Of a stretch of 64,000 nt of DNA, positions 42,553 to 53,702 are shown piece by piece. A program made the position numbers and the translations under genes. Source of the stretch: Portulaca oleracea (lineage: Eukaryota > Streptophyta > Magnoliopsida > Caryophyllales > Portulacaceae). Every line of letters starts with the position of its first letter. The stretch's first letter is position 1. The stretch spans positions 20,279,594-20,343,593 of the forward strand of contig CM055881.1 in NCBI GenBank assembly GCA_029582165.1, written 5' to 3'. The notes under the pieces are model-generated. The model saw only the letters and a program-made list of their open reading frames with translations. It searched no databases and was not told the DNA's origin.

Positions 42553-45239
42553 CCTAGAGTTACCTTTGCTATTTTTTTTAGACAGGCTGGTCGCGCTGTT
42601 TGATTTACCCCTGGACCTTGGCGCTCCACTACCTACTTTCCTTGTTGATCTTGGCAAACTTTTTGCACTCTCGACAATAGGCTTGATACCTAAGCCTTTC
42701 AAAGCCTCAATTTTCTCCCTCCCAGGTGAATCAGAAGAACTCTTTTGAGGAGACAAGTCCGGACCAATGGAAGAGCTACCATCTCCTTCCTCCCTAAGAT
42801 TATCAAGAGGAGGAACAACTTGAACGGTAGGTGGCATGACAGGCTTATGTGCTTTTGATTTTCCATCAGTGACAACCATAACAGAGGCATCGTCATTAAC
42901 CTTCGCCCTATGAGCCTTAGGTAGTGTTTTATCAACATGAATGGGCTTCTTAGTCTCCAAGAAAAAAAGATTCTGGCGGTAAGATTTCCACCAGTTATTA
43001 TAATCTACTGTAACCAGCATGAACTTAGGGTATGGTGTGGAAGGAACAGTCACTGTGGTTCACATCCCATGCTTTGTTAAATTGTACCAATAGCATGCCG
43101 CATCTTCTAAGGTACCACTACAAACAGTCTTGCTGGGATCACTAAGAACATCTTGATAAAAGCCAAACTGACGCCCGAATTTACTAGGGAAGTACGACTC
43201 TATTAGGATACTCCTGCCTTGGCATAAAGCCAAAAAACCGCTATGCATGTAGACCATGTAAGTCTTCCAACCAGGGGATAATGCGGGAGTGTCAGTAAAT
43301 TCTCGACAGGTGTCCCTTAACGAAGCGGTATAATACATATTTGACGACTTTGAACGCTTTAGTAATTCACGTGACCCCTGTCGATCAAAGGTATTGTCCA
43401 TTCTTTCTCCTGAAAGTTTAACCATCTTGGGAGGATTGTTGTCATTAAGCTTAGGGTGTTTGAAATGCGTCTCGTCATTAACCTTCGCCCTACGAGCCTT
43501 AGGTGGCATTGTATCAACATGAATGGGCTTCTTAGATTCCGAGAAAAAGAGATCCTGGCGTTAAGATTTCCACTAGTTGGTATACTCTACTGTAACCAGC
43601 ATGAACTTTGGGTCTGGTGTGTAAGGAAGAGTCACTGTAGATCTCATCCCATGCTTTGTCAAATTGTACCAATAGCATGCCGCATCTTCTAAGTACCACC
43701 ACGAACAATCTTGCTGGGATCACTAAGAACATCTTGATAAAAGCCAAACTGATGCCCGTATTTTCTAGGAAAGTACGATTTTATTACGATAGTCCTGCCT
43801 TGGCATAAAGTCAAAAAACCGATATGCAAGAAGATCACGTAAGTCTTCCAACCAGGGGATAACGCGGGAGTGTCAGTCAATTCTCGACAGGTGTCCCTTA
43901 ACAAAGCGGTACAATACATATTTGACGACTTTGGACGCTTTAGTAATTCACGTGACCCCTGCCGATCAAAGGTCCTGTCCATTCTTTCTCCTGAAAGCTT
44001 AACCATCTTGGGAGGATTATTGTCATTAAGCTTAGGGTGTTTGAAATGCGTCTCGAAATAAGTGCCCAACCATCCATAAATATATTGCACGCGGAAAATA
44101 ACCTCCAGTTTACTCAAATTCTTAGCAGAAGAGATCCTGTGCAAACCTTGGTAGACACTTGCCAAGATTGGGATGACCAAATTCACGCGTTGCCCATGTG
44201 CAGTTTGGCTGGCAACCTTGAACACACTAGGACAGATGAGGCTAAGCTTGTCAGTTAGTAGCGCAAAGCAACATAACCAGCAAGATATAAGGGCGGCTAG
44301 GTAGACTTCTTCAATTAGTGACTCGAGAACGCCGAGAAGAACAAAAGGATCCTTTTCCTTCTTGGTTCGAGCTGGGCGTTTAGTGATGGATCCAGGAGGA
44401 ATATAAGTATCTGTTGGAACTGCTTTTCGCCTTCTGTTGTCTCGTGGGGAGGGCTTGCATAATTCTTCGAACCGCGATACCAGAAACGCACCCATTCACT
44501 AGCAGGATGTTGAACAGTGCCATTGACAACTTGACATTGGTTGCGAAAAGCAGAAAAAAGATAGATGCAGGATTTTGGTATGTCACTATCTCCTTGGTCG
44601 GCAGACAACAACGTTTGGGCGGAAGGAACAACTTCTTTATAGTAAGACTTACTGGCCGGAAGCCCAGCTATTTTCCATATATCCCACAAGGAAATCGACA
44701 TTTCTCCATCCTCTGTGCAGAAGGTGTTAGTAGTAGGACACCATTGTTCATAGAAAGTCTTGAAAACATTGAGGCTGAGGTTGTAGGAAAACAAAGATGC
44801 ATACAATCCGTTGTAAATCCTCCAGTTTGTGAGTTTGTCCTTATTACGACCAAGAACGTCCTCAAGCCAGTCCCAATAACATGGAATATAGAAGTTATCG
44901 TTAGGCTAGAAAGTTCCCCATGTTATCGACTCGTCTGCAATACGATGGTAAAGTAAGGGGAGATAGTTTTTGTACTAGAACTGAAGCTCTGAACATGGGA
45001 GAAATAAGCTTTAGAGCTTTGTAGTTATGTGTGACGGTGCCGTCTAAGTTCAGTACATCGCCGGTAAAAGTGACGCTCTAATGAGAATTTGTGAGCTTCT
45101 CGTTGAGCAAAGATTTCTTATAGGGTAGCGGCGTCGGTGCATCAACCCGGAGCGTTATTCCGTCGTCGATGGCATCGTCTTACTTGGCCAAGATGGTGAC
45201 AGACGACGATTTTGAAGATGAGTCGACAAAGTGCACCAT
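42553..45239 (-). pseudogene. Plant mobile domain (PMD, aminotransferase-like) pseudogene with internal tandem duplication
   Basis: The - strand reading starts MVHFVDSSS at 45239 and continues through stops near 45182, 45096 and 44906 in one frame. It then gives a long clean PMD stretch: WRIYNGLYASLF, EQWCPTTNTF, GEMSISLWDIWKIAGLP, and later SCWLCCFALLTDKL with VNLVIPILASVYQGL. PMD proteins such as MAIN and MAIL1 act in the nucleus on genome stability and transposon silencing, and PMD domains also occur inside plant transposons. Exons are not separated by introns. Frameshifts occur near 44330 and 43700. The segment from about 44050 to 43460 is repeated at 43450 to 42880 (ETHFKHPKLNDNN to KVNDE). 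The C terminus is Ser/Lys-rich. I cannot tell whether this was a host gene, a retrocopy or a captured ORF of a retrotransposon. Confidence 0.75.
42880..44050 (-). repeat. Tandem duplication of about 590 bp within the PMD pseudogene
   Basis: Both copies run from the sequence encoding ETHFKHPKLNDNN to that encoding RRAKVNDE, and the second starts exactly where the first ends. They differ at many positions, so the event is not recent. One copy has a base missing near 43700, which shifts its frame. Confidence 0.88.
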
Positions 45240-45306
45240 GATCTATATCGGCGATGTGAAAAGCCTAATGTTGTAGGGGAGTACTGTAACTTAAGGTAGG
45301 GCAAGC

Positions 45307-45590
45307 TGACGAAATTGTCGACCCAGACAGTCCTGAAGAGGGCAGTCTAGTATTACCCTACGTTAGTATGCTGAGGAGTAATCCACAGAAGCGAAGATGA
45401 CGACACTATCGACCCAGACAGTTCTGAAGAGAGTAGTCTAGGACTACCCTACGTTAGTACGCTGAGAAGTAGCCCACGGAAGCAGAGATGACAACACCGT
45501 CGACCCAAACAGTTCTGAAGAGGGCAATCTAGGACTACCCTACGTCAGTACGCTGAGGAGTAGGCAAGACACTGGCGATGACAAATCATA
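45307..45590. repeat. Three 91-bp tandem repeats upstream of the PMD pseudogene
   Basis: Unit landmarks GACCCAGACA at 45320 and 45411 and GACCCAAACA at 45502 give an exact 91-base period. Each unit also has TCTGAAGAG and ACTACCCTACGT blocks. They lie just upstream of the PMD start, on the promoter side. Confidence 0.92.
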
Positions 45591-46915
45591 ACTTCAAGCA
45601 GACAATGTCAATTAATCTCAACTCCCTAATAAAAAAAGATGAAAAAAATGTGTTAAAAAAATAGAAAAAAAGAGTCAACAAAAAATAAGTCAACAGAAAA
45701 AAGGAAATAAAAAAAACGTAAGAGTCGAAAAGAAAAAAAAAGTCAAAAGAAAGAAAACAATACGTAAAAAAATATGGATGATACAAATTGTATTTATGTT
45801 GATTGGTGGTGGGGCCCATACGAAAGCAAAAAAGAGAGAAATCAAATGTTGTGGAAGAGTGAATTGGTTTTCTATGTATATTCCATTCATCACCACTCAA
45901 CTTAATCTATGTGGGGCCCATGTAAAGAGTAAAAAGGAAAAGAAAAGGTGAAAAGAGAAGACATGTTCATGTGAAGTAGCAGGTCTTAGCAGCTTTTTAA
46001 CTTCCTTTGGATTAATTTATCTCCTCATTGTCCATCATAAAGGGTCTAGAAGACTGGAACATGTCAATATTCGACCTTCCTATTTTTTTCTCTCTACCAG
46101 TTCTTCACCAACTCCATAGCCAAACTACCATTAAACCATCTTTTAAAATCTCCCCCATAGAAGAAAAAAAAAACAGCAACCCCCACTTTGTTTTCTTAAA
46201 AGAAAAACTATGTCTTTCGATTCAACATATTTTGTTTTCATCTGTTCAAAATCAAGATCATCAATATCATGATTAAAAAAGAGGCAATAACCCCACCATC
46301 ATCTAGATAAAGCTATGATGATCAACGACTTGAAATCAAGAACAAATCACTAAATCATTATCAAAATCAAAAGCATAGTGATGATCAGAAGGTTCCAGAT
46401 CAGAAGGTTCCAGACCAGAAAAAAAAGTCAAGTCCAACAGGGGAAAATAGAGACGAAGAAAGAAGAAACCAGGCAAGAAAAACAGTACCTGGGAATCACG
46501 TTGAATACCAGTAAATTGACTAATTCTACGGAGATTGGAGGCTAATTTATAGTATTCGACGGATAATTGTCATGCTCAAACTCCAACTTCGATCCAGCTG
46601 AAACTCCAACTCAACTCTCATTCGATTACAATTCAGTTCCAAATCCAACTCTTATTGTGAAATTTTATTTAATTAAATTCTGGATAGAATTTTATCCAAT
46701 ATGGAGAGAGAGGAGGTAGAAGAGTCATATCTGCTGTAAAACTCTCGTGAGCAATAATCAGTGTTTGAAAAAAAAAGAAAAAAAAGATACAGTGTCAAAA
46801 AAAGAAAAAAAAAAGAAGCGCTCAAACACCAAAGATCCAACTAGGCCCATGCTTCAATGTTACTATAAAAACATCATTGTTAAGAAAAATAAATTTGAGC
46901 GTGAAAATGATTTTT
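45591..46915. other. Low-complexity and AT-rich sequence, no gene seen
   Basis: A-rich runs with AAAAAAGTCAA-like units cover about 45630-45770. A short duplication (GATCAGAAGGTTCCAGA) lies at about 46386 and 46402. A-rich runs return at 46765-46815. Open frames here are by-products of composition. Confidence 0.5.
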
Positions 46916-46919
46916 AGCT

Positions 46920-46923
46920 CATA

Positions 46924-47017
<94 letters not shown>

Positions 47018-47060
47018 CATATATATATATATGTATATGTATGTATGTATGTAAAGGAAA
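46920..47060. repeat. (TATATG)n microsatellite with dyad symmetry
   Basis: TATATG units pass into (TA)n and then into CATATA units, so the array could form a long hairpin. It ends in a GTAT run. Short frames of Ile-Cys or Ile-Tyr over it are not genes. Confidence 0.92.
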
Positions 47061-47356
47061 GGGTATCAATCTTTATAGTTTTGGTTATTAGATGAGGTGT
47101 ACTAAGTTATCCACTCAACAAATTGGCGTAAGCCCATTTAGTTGGAAGTCAACACATCATGGCTACTTGATCCATTTTAAAAGAGAGAAGAAAAAAAAAA
47201 ACAGTTCAGGTAGCACTAGTCAAACATTTGACTCTCTAATCAAGTTCCAAGATAGTACACCAAATCGGCAATAATAGTTTAACCATCAAATATTCGAGAC
47301 CCAACCGTTTCAAACACTCTAATTCGTGTCCGCAGTTGACTCTTGAAGGGGGCATT
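47061..47356. other. Possible internal end of an LTR element
   Basis: No gene is seen. The last bases, CTTGAAGGGGGCATT, resemble the polypurine tract found before the 3' LTR in several plant Ty3 elements, so a small internal remnant may lie here. Confidence 0.4.
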
Positions 47357-48036
47357 TGTAGTAGGTAAAAATTTGTTGACAAATCAAAAAATGACACATG
47401 GAAAATAAATTAAATTTATTTGGTCAATTATTATCCGCCACGTGTAAAATTAATTACGGCAGTACATTTAATTAAATTTTAAATGAAAATGTATCATGGC
47501 CAATAATATCATGACACTTGTCAATTATGATGCAAAAAATAGTGATTATTTCTTTATTTAAAAAAATAAGAAATAACTAATCAGATTGGACCCAAGTCCA
47601 AAGCCGGCTCAAACTCTAGGCCTCTAGAGCCTATAAATAGGGGTCATCTCCCTCATTTTCAATACAATCTGCAGTCTACATCCGACATTCGGCATTTTGC
47701 ACTTCAGAGGATTCAGGAGATCGAACTGCAAGCGGCCCCCAACTACCAAGCGTCAATGATGAAGGTCGACAAAAATTCAAGTTCAAAAGCTCCAAGTTTC
47801 CTGCACATCAAGGTCAAGGACTACAACTGAGTTTTTCAGCTCAACCTGCATTCAAGATCGAGATCAAGCGTCTGTGCCCTCGACTCATCCAAGCTTCTAA
47901 GAGATTGAATCAGAGGAATACTTTATTGTATTTAACACAGAGATTGTACCCACATACATTCAGAAATTAATACAAATTATATTTGCTTCACAATTTCTTG
48001 TCTTTATTAAATTTAGACCAGAAATTTGTGTTTACA
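47357..48036 (+). repeat. Probable LTR, about 680 bp
   Basis: It starts TGTAGTAGG after a purine tract and ends GTGTTTACA, so the ends have the TG...CA form and a TGTA/TTACA match. It contains CCTATAAATAGGGG at about 47632, a clear TATA box, followed about 25-40 bases downstream by a plausible transcription start and then a leader-like region. Homologous ends elsewhere in the window were not found, and no target duplication is clear. Confidence 0.6.
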
Positions 48037-48359
48037 CCCCAAAAATATAAATCTAATATCGTAGCATATTTACAAGTTTCCTTTGCTTTCCTTGTCTTTT
48101 GCATATGCTTTCCTCTTGTTTGTTCCAAAGTAGTCCCCTTTCCTTCATCCCTTTCTTCCTTGTTATCATATTCACACGTTTCCTAGCACCTCCATTCTTG
48201 CATTGATGATCCCAAAGAGTAATCCTCCAAATCTGATCAATTAAACCCCTTAAACCTCTCTCATTGCACAAATATATCTTTCCTTGGTAGTTGATGCATA
48301 TATTGGGTACAAAACACATCCAACATTGTCTTCAGTCAAAATCTTTCAATTAAACTACA
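48037..48359. other. Intergenic sequence, no gene seen
   Basis: About 320 bases between two LTRs. The - strand frame at 48053-48319 has no recognisable domain. Confidence 0.4.
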
Positions 48360-50764
48360 TGTGATACCCAGTCCTGAAAAAAAAAATACGGGAAGTAAAT
48401 TTCTTACTTTTAGGCCTCTTTTTAGGAGAAATTTTATTAGCTAGGTTTTTTTTGTCTCTCCTAGTCCATTGCCATATAAATACTGCTTAACCCTAAAACT
48501 CGTTGGATACTGCCGCTGCTGTCAATTTCTTTTTACTAATGAGAGAGAAGCATGAGATGAGGGGCTGGAGCACAGATAACTATTGCCTTCGTAAAACCCT
48601 AACTACGATCAAGTTACGAAAAGTTCTAAACCTTGAATACTACCTCTAGTTAATTATGTCAGTGTAGGAATTGTTATGTACACAAGTTTTGCCTTCTGTC
48701 AATTACTACACCATTGATTCTTAAAGTTCTTCTTAAACAATCATCAAAGGTTCACTTTTTGTAGTAGAGATTTTGTTTTCTTATACTTTACTTTCTCTTT
48801 TATGGCTACCAGTAAGCAAAAGTCAAAGGTTTCAATATTTTAATGGTTAATACTCCCTGCAAACTAGCCATAGCTAGGTCTTAGTCATTCTTGGTTGCCT
48901 ATCCCAACCAATTAATTTTACCTTGGTGAGACATGAGTTATGATATTAAATTGCATAATACGTAAAGTTGTCATATTGTGTTTTCAATAATGAAAGTGGA
49001 GATATTAATTAGTTCTTCCATGGTGATAATTGACAAAATTTATGATAGTTTTGGGAATCAATTCGTAAAGTAAGATGATGGATGATTATGGATTTTCTGA
49101 TGATGATGATGATTTTAACGAATTCACGAAGAGAGGGGAAAAGGAATAAAGTAAGGACAATATAGTGGTTAATAATCTATTGTTGGATTTGCTAAACATG
49201 ATTTCATTAACTAATTATTTAAGGGGATTAGAAAGATTAGTTTTTGTTGTTTGATTATGTTATCCCAGTGGCTAGATTAGTAAAACGGATTGATTGAGAT
49301 ATAGGGCAGTAGTGGCTAGGTTTAACTTGGACTTTCATAGCAGTTCCCGTATTCTATTCATGAGTTTTTCGTATCGTTATTCCTTCCTAGTTTTATTAGA
49401 CGATAATAATTTATGAGAGTAAGGTCTCCATAAATTATCAAAATAAATTAGTATGAGTATCTGCTAATTTAAAAGCCCCGTGTGAATTATAGGTATCATC
49501 TAAATAGTGAAGTTTGGCCTTTAAGTAGCATCTCAGGTAAGTGGTGTGATACTTCTTTAGTCTTCCTTCGTGCCCAAAATATTGCTTTGTAAATTCCTTT
49601 TCCGTAAGTTGATTTTAGTAAATCGGGTTGGCATGCTATTATTTTAGTATACTATATTTGGTTATAATTATACTTGAAAGGTTAAATTAATTTTGTATTG
49701 TTATCTATGTTTACAAAGTACCCATTTGACATTAAATTTATAGGTTGTATTTATATTTTTGCTTTTATGTACCCAGTGACGTTTTGTAATGATTTAACTA
49801 ATTTAACTGCAAAGTAGACGTTTTGAATAATAGTTTTGGTATTTGAATTATTTGAGCCTTCTATTTGCACAAGTAACTCTGTCAGTCTGATTTACTATTA
49901 TCCAATTCACTTGACTGGGTACTGTTTGTATATTTTGACACTCAGCTTATTGGTTTTGTTTATGGGCTATGTCTTCTGCCTTAGCCAGTTAAGGTATGCA
50001 GTGGACCTGTCGATCACTTGTATGCGCGCTATTGTGTATTCTGATCTGTGTATGTGTTCCGTTGGGCCCAATTCTTTGTTGCCCCGCCACTGGGTCAATA
50101 GTGGTCTCTGTTGCCCATGCCACTAGGCTAGTAGCGGTTGTCTGTTGTCCATGCCACTGGGCTAGTAGTGGCCTCAGCCCCAAAGTGCGTTTTGTGATTC
50201 CGATTGCTAAGTTTTGATATGTTTTGTGCTATTCAACGGTAAATTAATATTCTTGTGTATTTCGGGAAGTTTTGAGCTAAATAAAGTGTTTTGAAAACCC
50301 AGTCATATTTTATTAATGTATTTATTAACTATAACCCAACCTATGTTTTACTCGCATGCCAAACCCAGCTAAGGGGGTGTTATGCTACTTACTGGGCTTT
50401 CAAGCTCATCCCTTCATCTTCCTATTTTTTTTTCAGGTTTTGATTCTTCGCTTCTTGGTAGTGTTCGGATTCTTTATGGTATCAGAGTTTAACAATGAAG
50501 CGTAGTGGGCCAAGAGGTTGCATGGGATAAGGTTTATGTTATTTTAGTTGCTTTGTGAGTTAGAAGATTTCAATATCTTTTGTTGTAGTATCCGCTGTGT
50601 AATTAAGTATCCTTCTTAGTTGACTATTCAGTCAAGTACTTTTTTCTAAGTTAAGTCTATTTTTGTATCTTGAGTCTGTTTCTGTCTTTTGAGCCTTGTA
50701 TGCTTGTGGGACTTTGTCCTACAGGTGTGCGGCGTTTGTCATTCCTTGGGTTCGGGGCGTGACA
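48360..50764 (+). repeat. Probable 5' LTR of a Ty3-like element (about 2.4 kb)
   Basis: It begins TGTGATACCCAGTCC and ends GTTCGGGGCGTGACA, followed by GATAAAGTGTTATCAGAGCTC, a degenerate initiator-Met tRNA primer site. The interior has no coding potential. Both the end and the primer site are repeated 346 bases downstream. Confidence 0.6.
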
Positions 50765-51117
50765 GATAAAGTGTTATCAGAGCTCTAGGTTCTTGAAATC
50801 CTATGACTATTGTTCAAGAAATACCTCGGGGAATAAAAATATATGTGACTATCTTCTATGGAGTAGGAGCCTTCTATTAGGGAGCTGGGTTTTGAAAACT
50901 CTTGTTGTAGTTGGGTAATTGTGTTGGTTTTTGGAGAAATTCTTTCGGGAGTAGTAGTCCCTATAAGCTTCGTTTGAGTTTAGCAATTCCCGTCAAGTTA
51001 AGTCTGTTTTGTACCTTGGGTCTGTTTATGTCTTTTGAGCCTTGCATGCTTGTTGGACTTTGTCCTACATGTGTGCGGCGTGTGCCATTCCCTGGGTTCG
51101 GGGCGTGACATATTAAG
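50765..51117 (+). repeat. Duplicated LTR end and leader segment
   Basis: The sequence from about 50990 to 51110 repeats 50645-50764: TTAAGTCT, GTCTTTTGAGCCTTG.ATGCTTGT, TTCGGGGCGTGACA. The bases in between resemble the leader that follows the second primer site. A segmental duplication of LTR end, primer site and leader is the simplest reading. Confidence 0.7.
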
Positions 51118-51133
51118 TGGTATCAGAGCCAGG
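51118..51133 (+). promoter_or_regulatory. Primer binding site, initiator Met tRNA type
   Basis: TGGTATCAGAGCCAGG lies seven bases after an LTR-type end (GTGACA at 51105-51110). TGGTATCAGAGC is the usual primer site of many plant LTR elements. Confidence 0.85.
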
Positions 51134-52550
51134 TTAGGCAAAATCCTATTGCCTTTGGGTTAGTCATAAGAAGTACTTTTGGGGAGATAAATGCTCGTGT
51201 AAGATACTTTGGGGTTTATTATTTTCGCCCTCACCAAGCCAAGTTCTTGAAATCCAATTAAGTGTGAGTGTTTTTCAAGAAATACCTAAGGGAATAGAAT
51301 TCGGTGTAGCTATGTTGTTGGGAGTATGAGTATTCTATTAGGGAGCCAACTAGGCAAATCTCCTATTGTCTTTGGGTTTGTCTCAAATAAAAATATTTTG
51401 GGATTAGAAATCCTTGTGTAAGGTACTTTGGGTTTCAGAAAATTTTGTCTCCGTCATGTCATGTTGGTGAATCTTCAATTATTTTTTTGTTAGTATGTAG
51501 TGAAGTACATTTTGGGATTACTACTTTTGTAAAGTGCGTTAGGGTTAGGAAGTTCCAATTCCCGCCCATCCAGTTTCACGAAATCCAATTAAGTGTTAGC
51601 ATTGTTGACGAATTACTTTGGGAGTATTATTCCATATATTGTATATTATTGGGTGTAGAAGCATTCTATTGAAGATCTAAGTGAGAAAATTCTTAATTAT
51701 TGTCTCCGGGTTGGTTTTAGTGAAATACTTTGGGGATTATTCATGCCAAGTAAAGTTCACAAAGTTCCTATCAGATGTGATTATGGTTAGCGAAGTTTTG
51801 GGAATCGAATGAGAATTAGTATGTAGTGAGGTTTTTGGTGCAAGCGACATCAATCAAGGTGCTTCGTTATGAGTTATATATTAGATCTCAAGTTTAAAAT
51901 CTCTTGAAATTCTGACCCCTCCTTAGTTATGTTCCAACTCTGAGGTACTGTATATCTAATCACTCCAGCTTCAATCTATATCAGCCTTTTTATACATTTT
52001 AGGCTTCTGCTATGTGCTACAAGCTAATTGTTTGATTATATGGATTGAAATGATTTGGTGGTTTATCAAGTTATCGTTGAATAGGCACCTTGGATAGACT
52101 AACTTGTGGGGTTGCTCAAGAAAATGTTTATGGAATGTTCTTAGAAGGTGGTATGATTGTCGGCCTTAAGGGTTCGTTGAGTACAATATTGATTAGAGAG
52201 GTTAACGGTGTAAATTCTTTTAGCATTTACGATAAGAATGAAGTTTATTTGTCTATACTTAGGTATTCCATAAAGATGTTTCGAGATATCTTTATAATAG
52301 ATGTATGTTAAATTAAGATTTATTTCATATATTTGGTCATTGTGTACTGTCTCAAGGGACTTAAAGCTCCTTTCGGATTATATATATGGGAGATTTCGGC
52401 CTAAGTCGATATTTAAAATTTGTATCTTCTTCCATTGTTGAGGGACCTCTTAAATGTCTTGAAGAGTTCATAATTTCTAATGTAAGGATTCCCTTGGGCA
52501 ATTTGCAGGGTTTTTTTTTTTTAGGTTTTGAAAGTTTATATTTTTAGTAC
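51134..52550 (+). other. Retroelement leader with diverged repeats, no coding domain found
   Basis: It contains several loosely repeated blocks, such as AAATCC.ATTAAGTGT, TACTTTGGG and ATTCTATTAGGGAGC, that also occur at 50790-50900. No gag or pol motif was found in either strand, so the element is truncated or non-coding. Confidence 0.5.
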
Positions 52551-53560
52551 AGCTTGGGTTATTTGCTTAGACATGGTTATGTGTTGCAATTTTTGAACGA
52601 AGGATTGATCTATAAATTTTGTGAACCATATCGGGCTAGGGTCCAAGCTATGAAATCCGTGGTCACCAAACCTGCCCGCACCCCCTTCGTAAAACACGGG
52701 CAAAACGACTTCAAGGTCGGGTGTGGAGTACATTTTAAGGTGGACCTGGGACCCTGGAGGCGTAATTTGATCGGTGTTGGGTGTGGTATCCACTTCAAGT
52801 GGGACCCACGACCATGGGAGTGGACCTACGAGTCCTTGTCAGGACCTACTTCGAGCCTTTGAATATGTTCGAAGTCTTTTGGAAAGAATAAGTGATAGGG
52901 GTCAACATGGGGTGTTGAAATGGACGTGCCTTCACTCATTCAACCATAAGTCTTTCAATACAACTTCGATGAACTTCAATTTTTGGGGGCTTAAAATACA
53001 CACCGAGAGCTTTCCGTAGATACCTTATGGGTCTAAAATGGATTTCGGATGAAGAAGTTATGCTAGTTTGAAGTCGGAAGAAAAACTGCCCAGAAGGTGG
53101 CGCCCGTGATGATGCCCGTAGCGCCCGCGACGACTTGGCCAGAACGAGTTCGCGCCCGCGACTGGAGCCAAGAAACGTGGCGCCCGCAACACCACGCTAC
53201 TGCCAAATCGCTCAGCTGCCTTCGACTCGTCGCGCCCGCGACGGACCTGAATTCTGTGCGTGTTTTAGTTCTTAAACGATTGTGTTTTGTTGCTTAATAC
53301 AACTTGTATAAATACTCTATTTGCACTGTTTTCAAGGTAGACTTTGCTGATTATGATTATGCTAATGAAAAGCTAGAGTTTCCTTAATTTTCTCCTTAAA
53401 TCTTATTTACTTTATCCAATTCTTTGGTGGTGTTGGAAGTCATTTCTTTATTGACTATTTGGTGGATTACCTTTAGATAATCATGATGGAATGTTAGGCC
53501 ATTGGTGGTGGATTTTCTTCCTTTATCCAAGTGTCTTATCCAATCCTCTTTGTGTTCAAG
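52551..53560 (+). repeat. LTR fragment related to 40846-41500
   Basis: Bases 53093-53250 hold four to five GCGCCCGCGAC modules. TATAAATACT follows at 53307, and bases 53395-53510 are homologous to the stretch after the TATA box in the - strand LTR near 41 kb. The upstream part, including an open frame at 52554-52862, has no recognised domain. The right end is lost at the Harbinger-like region. Confidence 0.6.
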
Positions 53561-53702
53561 TTTTGGGTCTTGGATATTTTGGGTTTATTTCACTATTGTT
53601 GTGTACTTCGTATGCGAGGTTGAATGAAATTATGATATTGTGTCACACTCTTTGCATATTGAATTTACAATTGGCACTTTATTTTATCCAGGTTGTTAAA
53701 TA

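Noticed and set aside
46877..47095. Ile/Cys/Tyr repeat protein
   Set aside because: It is translation of the (TATATG)n microsatellite.
52554..52862. Open frame rich in Gly/Arg near an LTR-like region
   Set aside because: No recognised domain, and it lies in LTR-derived sequence.
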